Positions 6,145-10,547 of a DNA stretch of 10,547 bases are shown in pieces. Each line of letters opens with the position of its first letter. Position 1 is the first letter of the stretch. A program made the position numbers and the translations under genes. Below the pieces are notes generated by a model that was given only the letters and a program-made list of their open reading frames with translations, ran no database searches and was not told where the DNA came from. The stretch covers positions 3,076-13,622 of the forward strand of contig JAHFCA010000018.1 in assembly GCA_023249715.1 (NCBI GenBank), written 5' to 3'. The stretch is from Elusimicrobiota bacterium (lineage in GTDB: Bacteria > Elusimicrobiota > Elusimicrobia > 2-02-FULL-39-32).

Positions 6145-6792
6145 ATGAATGATATGAGGCAGATGACGGCTATGGGGAGAAGAATTGAAGATAGGAGTTT
6201 TGCCATCATAGATGATGAGGCAGGGCTTCATTCATTTACTCCAGAGCAGTGGGAAGTAGTGCGCCGAGTGATTCACTCTACAGCCGATTTTGAATTTAAG
6301 AGTTTGATGCAGTTCCATCCCCAAGCGATAGAGTTTGGGATTGAAGCGTTGCGGAATGGGTGTCCTATAATAGTGGATGTTAAAATGATTCAGGCTGGGT
6401 TGAATGAAGATCGCTTAGCATCGTATGGGTGTTCTATTTTTTCATACATATCCGATACTGATGTGATCGAAAAAGCGAAGAATGAAAATTCAACACGGGC
6501 TATTGAAGCGATGAAAAAAGCTCATCAGTTAGGAAAATTGAACGGAGCGATTGTGGCGATTGGGAATGCCCCGACAGCTCTTTTGGAAATAGCGCGGCTT
6601 TCTAAAGAGGAGGGGGCCAGACCTGCATTAGTCCTTGGCGTTCCAGTTGGATTTGTTTCTGCGGCAGAATCTAAAGAGGCGGTGATCAACAGCTCTATCC
6701 CTTACATTGTTTCACGTGGTAGAAAAGGCGGCAGCACAATTGCAGTTGCAATTATTCATGCGCTTCTAATGTTATCGGCCAATAAAAATTAA
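6145..6792 (+). CDS. cbiC: Cobalt-precorrin-8 methylmutase CbiC
   Basis: CbiC moves the methyl group from C-11 to C-12 of cobalt-precorrin-8, giving cobyrinate, the substrate of CbiA. The 215 residues match the family length. The N-terminus shows RVIHSTADFEF with the catalytic His at 44 (equivalent, from memory, to His43 of CobH), then FHPQAIEFGIEAL and GCPIIVDVKMIQAGL. The C-terminal half shows AIVAIGNAPTALLEI, LGVPVGFVSAAESKEA and SRGRKGGSTIAVAIIHAL. The ATG has a clear Shine-Dalgarno site, GAGGAG at 6131-6136, eight bases upstream. The stop abuts the ATG of bluB. Given the anaerobic-type partners CbiX and CbiD, cbiC is preferred over cobH. Confidence 0.96.
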   Translation: MNDMRQMTAMGRRIEDRSFAIIDDEAGLHSFTPEQWEVVRRVIHSTADFEFKSLMQFHPQAIEFGIEALRNGCPIIVDVKMIQAGLNEDRLASYGCSIFSYISDTDVIEKAKNENSTRAIEAMKKAHQLGKLNGAIVAIGNAPTALLEIARLSKEEGARPALVLGVPVGFVSAAESKEAVINSSIPYIVSRGRKGGSTIAVAIIHALLMLSANKN

Positions 6793-7419
6793 ATGGAACT
6801 TTTTGAGACAATTTATAAGCGGCGGGATATCCGCAAATTTCGTTCAGATCCTATTCCATCTAAAGTACTCTTGAAAATATTGGGAGCGGCGCACCAAGCT
6901 GGATCAGTTGGATTTATGCAGCCATGGAATTTTATTTTGGTGGGTGATCTCTCCATTCGTTTGAAAATTAAAGAGCTCTTTGAAGTTGAAAATGCTAAAG
7001 CGAGTGAAAACTATTTTGGAGAAAGAAAGCAGTTGTACCAATCCTTGAAATTGGAGGGAATTTTAGAAGCACCATTAAATATTTGTGTTACTTGCGACAG
7101 GATGAGGAAAGGGCCTCATGTTTTGGGAAGAAGCTCAGTTATTGATACCGATATCTATTCCACCTGCTGCTCTATTCAAAATCTGTGGCTTGCGGCGCGT
7201 GCTGAGGGAGTTGGAGTAGGGTGGGTGAGCATATTGAATTATGATGCACTTAGAAAATTATTGATGATTCCAGAAAATATTCTTCCAGTAGCTTATCTTT
7301 GCGTGGGGTATCCGGTGGAGTTTAGAGAACAACCCTTGCTGGAAGAGATACATTGGGAAGATCGTTTAGATTTAAGATCGCTTATTTATTCAGATATCTG
7401 GGGAAAAGAATTTTGTTGA
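6793..7419 (+). CDS. bluB: 5,6-dimethylbenzimidazole synthase BluB
   Basis: BluB cannibalises reduced FMN with O2 to form 5,6-dimethylbenzimidazole, the lower ligand of cobalamin. It is a nitroreductase-fold homodimer. The 208 residues show RRDIRKF, whose D12 matches the catalytic Asp32 of the Sinorhizobium enzyme; AGSVGFMQPWNFILV; EAPLNICVTCDRMR; VLGRSS; YSTCCSIQNLWLAARAEGVG; and VGWVSIL. These motifs separate BluB from ordinary nitroreductases. The ATG directly follows the cbiC stop with no gap, suggesting coupled translation. The stop overlaps the proposed TTG start of cbiM. An O2-dependent enzyme among oxygen-independent pathway genes suggests a facultative, microaerobic or oxygen-exposed lifestyle. 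Confidence 0.96.
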   Translation: MELFETIYKRRDIRKFRSDPIPSKVLLKILGAAHQAGSVGFMQPWNFILVGDLSIRLKIKELFEVENAKASENYFGERKQLYQSLKLEGILEAPLNICVTCDRMRKGPHVLGRSSVIDTDIYSTCCSIQNLWLAARAEGVGVGWVSILNYDALRKLLMIPENILPVAYLCVGYPVEFREQPLLEEIHWEDRLDLRSLIYSDIWGKEFC

Positions 7420-8159
7420 AAAAAATAATCGTATTACCGTTCTTGTTCAGTTTTACTAATAATCTCTATGCGATGCATATATCGGAAGGGATATTGCCGC
7501 TTAACTGGGCGTTACTTTGGCTGGGAGTTTCTGTTCCATTCCTTATATATGGAGCACGCCGTTTGAAAAGGGTTGCGCAGACAGACCTTTCTATAAAACC
7601 ACTCGTTGGACTGATGGCTGCTGTGGTCTTTATTATTTCTTGTATGCCGGTTCCGGTTCCTATTGTAGGGACATGTTCACACCCTTGCGGGACTGGGATA
7701 GCGGCGATCTTGCTAGGACCATCCATTAGCGTTCTCATTACGGGAGCGGCGCTCTTGATACAGGCTTTTTTTTTAGCGCATGGCGGAATAAGCACATGGG
7801 GAGCTGACATTGTTTCTATGGGTGTTGTAGGCTCATTTTCGGGTTACTGCATATTTAAAACGCTACGATACTTCAAAGTGAATCTGGTTATTTCCGCATT
7901 CATGGGAGGCATTATTGCTGACTGGGCAACCTATGCGATGACTTCTATTGAATTGGCTTCGGGTATTCGTGGGACACAAGAGTTCACGCCGTTCTTTTTT
8001 CAAATTTTGGTAGCGTTTATTCCCACGCAAATTCCATTGGGAATTTTGGAAGGGTTTATTACTTCGGGAATGATTCTAATGCTTTATAAAAAAAGGCCGG
8101 ATATTCTGATAAATCTGAATGTGATAGAAGGGACGATTAATGGAAAAAATTTACCCTAG
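7416..8159 (+). CDS. cbiM: Cobalt ECF transporter substrate-capture subunit CbiM, TTG start
   Basis: CbiM is the membrane S-component-like subunit that binds Co2+ and works with CbiQ and CbiO. Starting at TTG 7416 gives a signal peptide of 19 residues, MKKIIVLPFLFSFTNNLYA, followed by MHISEGILP. After cleavage, Met-His would be the mature N-terminus, which in this family co-ordinates the metal. The rest is a multi-helix protein with GTCSHPCGTGIAAILLGP (85-102), LAHGGISTWGADIVSMGVVG and a C-terminal FIPTQIPLGILEGFITSGM block. The total is 247 residues. TTG 7416 overlaps the bluB TGA in TTGA, mirroring ATGA coupling elsewhere in the window. TTG 7413 is one codon upstream, and ATG 7473 would start directly at the mature Met; both are possible but have less support. 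Confidence 0.93.
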   Translation: MKKIIVLPFLFSFTNNLYAMHISEGILPLNWALLWLGVSVPFLIYGARRLKRVAQTDLSIKPLVGLMAAVVFIISCMPVPVPIVGTCSHPCGTGIAAILLGPSISVLITGAALLIQAFFLAHGGISTWGADIVSMGVVGSFSGYCIFKTLRYFKVNLVISAFMGGIIADWATYAMTSIELASGIRGTQEFTPFFFQILVAFIPTQIPLGILEGFITSGMILMLYKKRPDILINLNVIEGTINGKNLP

Positions 8160-8844
8160 TTTTAGGGAGAGAAATATATTTTCTAAAAGGGATGCGCGGG
8201 TTGTCATACTGACTCTGTTCTCTTTGAACCTGTTAGTTCTGAGCTGTAAGGGGTTTGTTTTACCAATGACACTTTTTGTTGCTTGCTCCGTATTGTATGG
8301 TTTCTTAAAAATTTCAATTAAAAGGGTATTTATTCGGTTCGCGGAACCGTTGATGATTGCTGGCACATTAGTTCTTTTGAAATTTATTTTTGCAGGTGAG
8401 GAGGGGCTTCGGCAGGGGTTGCTTGTTTCTAGCAGAATTTTTGCCGCGGCTTCATTGATCATTTTTCTGAGTTTTACTGTTTCATTTATTGATTTTATTG
8501 CCACGCTTGCGTGGTTAAGAGTTCCTAAACTATTTATAGAGATATTGTTGTTGAGTTATCGTTCTCTTTTTATTCTTTTTGAGGAAGCTGCGGTGATTTA
8601 TCAGGCTCAAACGAATCGGTTGGGGTATAGTTCTCTGCGGAGGGGAGTTTCTTCCTTTTCTAGTTTAGCGGGCTTGTTGGTGATTAAAGTATTTGAACAT
8701 AACTCGCGGTTGACTACCGCTTTGATTCAAAGGGGTTATGATGGAGAGTTTTCTATTCCAGAAAAGAAGTGGAATTTTCATTTTTCGGACATACTTTTTG
8801 CGGGATTTATTTTGGGAGCCGCAGGTTGGTTATGGAAAGTATAA
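8140..8844 (+). CDS. cbiQ: Cobalt ECF transporter transmembrane subunit CbiQ
   Basis: CbiQ is the T-component that couples ATPase motion to the substrate-binding subunit. The 234 residues contain several hydrophobic helices (about 20-45, 65-80, 90-125 and 215-232). They also carry the coupling-helix motif A194-x-x-x-R198-G199 in TTALIQRGYDG, with a second Arg-Gly-containing helix (SLRRGVS) before it, as expected in T-components. The ATG at 8140 lies inside the end of cbiM (20-bp overlap) with Shine-Dalgarno GAAGGGA at 8127-8133, six bases upstream. cbiO begins within its last codons. The placement cbiM-cbiQ-cbiO confirms the assignment. Confidence 0.95.
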   Translation: MEKIYPSFRERNIFSKRDARVVILTLFSLNLLVLSCKGFVLPMTLFVACSVLYGFLKISIKRVFIRFAEPLMIAGTLVLLKFIFAGEEGLRQGLLVSSRIFAAASLIIFLSFTVSFIDFIATLAWLRVPKLFIEILLLSYRSLFILFEEAAVIYQAQTNRLGYSSLRRGVSSFSSLAGLLVIKVFEHNSRLTTALIQRGYDGEFSIPEKKWNFHFSDILFAGFILGAAGWLWKV

Positions 8845-9728
8845 AAGTTCAGATAGATTCATTTAGCTATGGTGATGGAACGGTAGCGCTCTCCAATTTA
8901 AATTTTTGTGTAAAAAGGGGAGAGTTTATTGGAATTTTAGGGTCAAATGGTTCTGGTAAGACAACGTTGCTCAAGGTTATAGATGGGTTAGAAAAAGAGT
9001 ATGTTGGAATGGTGCTTTTGGAGGGAGTTGAAATTCGGAAACTGACCCCAAAACAAATTTATGGGAAAATGGGGTTGGTGTTTCAGAATCCAGAAGATCA
9101 GCTTTTTGGAAGCACAGTATTTGAGGATGTGGCGTTTGGGCCTACCAATATGGGTCTTGCGCATAATGAAATTCGGGTACGGGTGTCCCGGGCTCTGGCA
9201 GATTTGGAAATTGATGAGGTAGCAGAGAAACCAATTCATAATTTAAGTTTTGGTCAGAAGAAGAGAGTCTGCATGGCCGGGCTCTTGGCGATGGGGCATG
9301 AGATTCTCTTATTAGATGAACCGACGGCTGGTTTGGACCCGATGGCTGAACATAAGATGATGAGAATTCTTTATTCTTTAAATAAAGATAAGGGAGTAAC
9401 CATTTTGCTCGCTACCCACAATGTAGATTTAGTCCCTACATTTTTGGATCGGCTTTTTATTTTAAGTAAAGGGAAGATGATGCGAAGCGGAGTTCCGGAA
9501 GATATATTGAATGGTTCGGAAGAATTGGAGAGTGTTAAGTTAAAGATGCCGCAGATTGCAGAGTTAATCTATAAATTAAAACATGAAGATAAGATGCTTT
9601 TTGATAAAATACCTCTCACAATTAGTGAGGCGAGAAGGGAAATTTTAAGGTCAATGGAGGGGGTATGTTCTTCTATTGCTTGTGGGAATGACGGACATAG
9701 AGAGGGGTTATTGAAAAATGGGTGTTGA
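8832..9728 (+). CDS. cbiO: Cobalt ECF transporter ATP-binding subunit CbiO
   Basis: CbiO is the cytoplasmic ATPase that powers cobalt uptake. Visible motifs are Walker A GSNGSGKTT (37-45), a Q-loop region VFQNPEDQLFGSTVFEDVAFGP, the signature LSFGQ (138-142, the usual CbiO/EcfA variant of LSGGQ), Walker B ILLLDEPTAGLDP with D162 and E163, and the switch His196 in LLATHNVDL. A C-terminal extension of some 70 residues includes MPQIAELIYKL and LTISEARREIL, typical of cobalt-type ATPases. The length is 298 residues. ATG 8832 is chosen because the frame upstream is only the shadow of cbiQ; the overlap with cbiQ is 13 bp. The stop overlaps the start of cbiD by 11 bp. Confidence 0.95.
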   Translation: MESIKVQIDSFSYGDGTVALSNLNFCVKRGEFIGILGSNGSGKTTLLKVIDGLEKEYVGMVLLEGVEIRKLTPKQIYGKMGLVFQNPEDQLFGSTVFEDVAFGPTNMGLAHNEIRVRVSRALADLEIDEVAEKPIHNLSFGQKKRVCMAGLLAMGHEILLLDEPTAGLDPMAEHKMMRILYSLNKDKGVTILLATHNVDLVPTFLDRLFILSKGKMMRSGVPEDILNGSEELESVKLKMPQIAELIYKLKHEDKMLFDKIPLTISEARREILRSMEGVCSSIACGNDGHREGLLKNGC

Positions 9729-10547
9729 GGCTGGGAAAAAAGAGTTGCGGTCTGGTTGGACAACAGGTTCATGTTCCGCTGCAGCGGCTAAGGCGGCGAC
9801 AAGTTGTTTGATTTATCAGGAGCCATTGAGCGAGATTGAGATTACTATTCCCATGGGAAAGAGAGTAAAATTTAGATTGAAGCGGTGCGAGTTTAGCTCT
9901 GCTGAATCTACTTGTTCCATAATTAAGGATGCCGGAGATGACCCAGATTGCACCAATGGCGCGGAGCTTACAGCTACCGTTTCTTATTTAGGAACTCCAG
10001 GGGAAATTCTTTTAGACCGAGGTGGTGGGGTAGCTAAAATTACAAAGGTTGGTTTAGGGTTAGAGGTGGGTGGGCCTGCGATTAACCCTGTTCCTAAAAA
10101 GAACATTATAGAGATGGTTCAAGAAGCGGCTGGCGACAAGTTAAAAGAAAATGGCTTTAAAGTGGTGATATCTGTTCCTGGTGGTGAAGAGATGTCTAAG
10201 AAAACGGAAAATGAGCGTTTAGGTATTTTAGGTGGAATCTCCATTCTTGGAACCACTGGAATTGTAGTGCCATTTTCTACAGCTGCTTATAAAGCTTCGA
10301 TTGCGCAAGGGATTGATGTGGTAATCGCTTCTGGCCAGAGAGAAATTGTGTTAACCACTGGAGGAAGAAGTGAACAGTATGCATTTAAAATTTTAGGGCT
10401 TCCGCAAGAATGTTATATTCAAATGGGAGACTTTGTTGGATTTAGCACTAAGCAGGCTGCGAGTAAAGGGGTAGAAAAAGTAACCATTTGTGGAATGCCG
10501 GGAAAATTTTCTAAGATCGCAAAGGGAAAAATGCAAACCCATGTGGC
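9718..10547 (+). CDS. cbiD: Cobalt-precorrin-5B (C1)-methyltransferase CbiD (3'-partial)
   Basis: CbiD methylates C-1 of cobalt-precorrin-5B with S-adenosylmethionine in the oxygen-independent pathway. It is specific to that route, which makes it the clearest marker of pathway type here. The 276 visible residues open with RSGWTTGSCSAAAAKAA, then KDAGDDPDCTNGAEL, a RGGGVAKITKVGLGLEVGG block, PAINPVPKKNI, RLGILGGISILGTTGIVVPFS and QMGDFVGFSTKQAA. The reading frame runs off the right edge, with perhaps 90-100 residues missing. ATG 9718 lies within the end of cbiO and has an AGGGG Shine-Dalgarno site at 9703-9707. Further cbi genes are expected beyond the window. Confidence 0.96.
   Translation, partial: MGVEAGKKELRSGWTTGSCSAAAAKAATSCLIYQEPLSEIEITIPMGKRVKFRLKRCEFSSAESTCSIIKDAGDDPDCTNGAELTATVSYLGTPGEILLDRGGGVAKITKVGLGLEVGGPAINPVPKKNIIEMVQEAAGDKLKENGFKVVISVPGGEEMSKKTENERLGILGGISILGTTGIVVPFSTAAYKASIAQGIDVVIASGQREIVLTTGGRSEQYAFKILGLPQECYIQMGDFVGFSTKQAASKGVEKVTICGMPGKFSKIAKGKMQTHV

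Noticed and set aside
7353..7416. Upstream TTG start for CbiM at 7353
   Set aside because: It would overlap bluB by over 60 bp and place charged sequence ahead of the signal peptide; TTG 7416 gives a normal leader.
7466..7810. 114-codon reverse-strand open frame opposite cbiM
   Set aside because: It is antisense to strongly conserved CbiM motifs and has no recognisable features of its own.

Overview
The window is one strand-consistent block of cobalamin (vitamin B12) genes, all on the + strand and tightly packed. It encodes the early-cobalt-insertion ('anaerobic') route plus cobalt uptake. Every protein reads as bacterial. The base composition leans AT, with frequent GTG/TTG and possibly ATT starts and purine-rich Shine-Dalgarno sites. 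I cannot name the taxon. An uncultured Gram-negative-type bacterium is a guess, resting mainly on a signal peptide on CbiM and the mixed gene set.

Layout. 1-3708: three late-pathway enzymes, namely cobQ/cbiP (5'-truncated by the window edge), cbiB and cbiA. 3709-3812: the only real intergenic gap (104 bp), AT-rich, with TATAAT boxes but no convincing complete promoter or terminator, and far too short for a full B12 riboswitch. 3813-6127: a conserved protein of unknown function with a WHFHLC motif, a long two-domain CbiX cobaltochelatase, a ferredoxin-NADP-reductase-like flavoprotein and an 80-residue two-helix membrane protein that resembles CbiN in layout. 6145-7419: cbiC and bluB. 7416-9728: the energy-coupling-factor cobalt transporter cbiM-cbiQ-cbiO. 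9718-end: cbiD, cut by the window edge. Most junctions abut or overlap, which implies translational coupling.

How the genes work together. CbiMQO, perhaps with the small membrane protein, imports Co2+. CbiX inserts cobalt into sirohydrochlorin (or precorrin-2). CbiD and CbiC act in the ring-contraction and methylation stretch. CbiA amidates cobyrinate at a and c, CobQ amidates the remaining carboxylates except f, and CbiB attaches the aminopropanol arm. BluB makes the lower ligand dimethylbenzimidazole from FMNH2 and O2. The FNR-like protein is a candidate electron donor, either for Co(II)-to-Co(I) corrinoid reduction or for BluB's reduced flavin. Both roles are inference.

The most unusual feature is a 129-bp imperfect palindrome at 2920-3048 inside cbiA. 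It is exactly 43 codons, has 31-bp near-perfect inverted arms and contains a nested hairpin. It adds 43 residues to the linker between the ATPase and glutamine-amidotransferase domains. It looks like a palindromic mobile element inserted in frame into a living gene, comparable in behaviour to Rickettsia palindromic elements. A second notable point is that cbiX appears to use an ATT start codon: the first GTG or ATG-type start would delete the catalytic GHGSR histidine.
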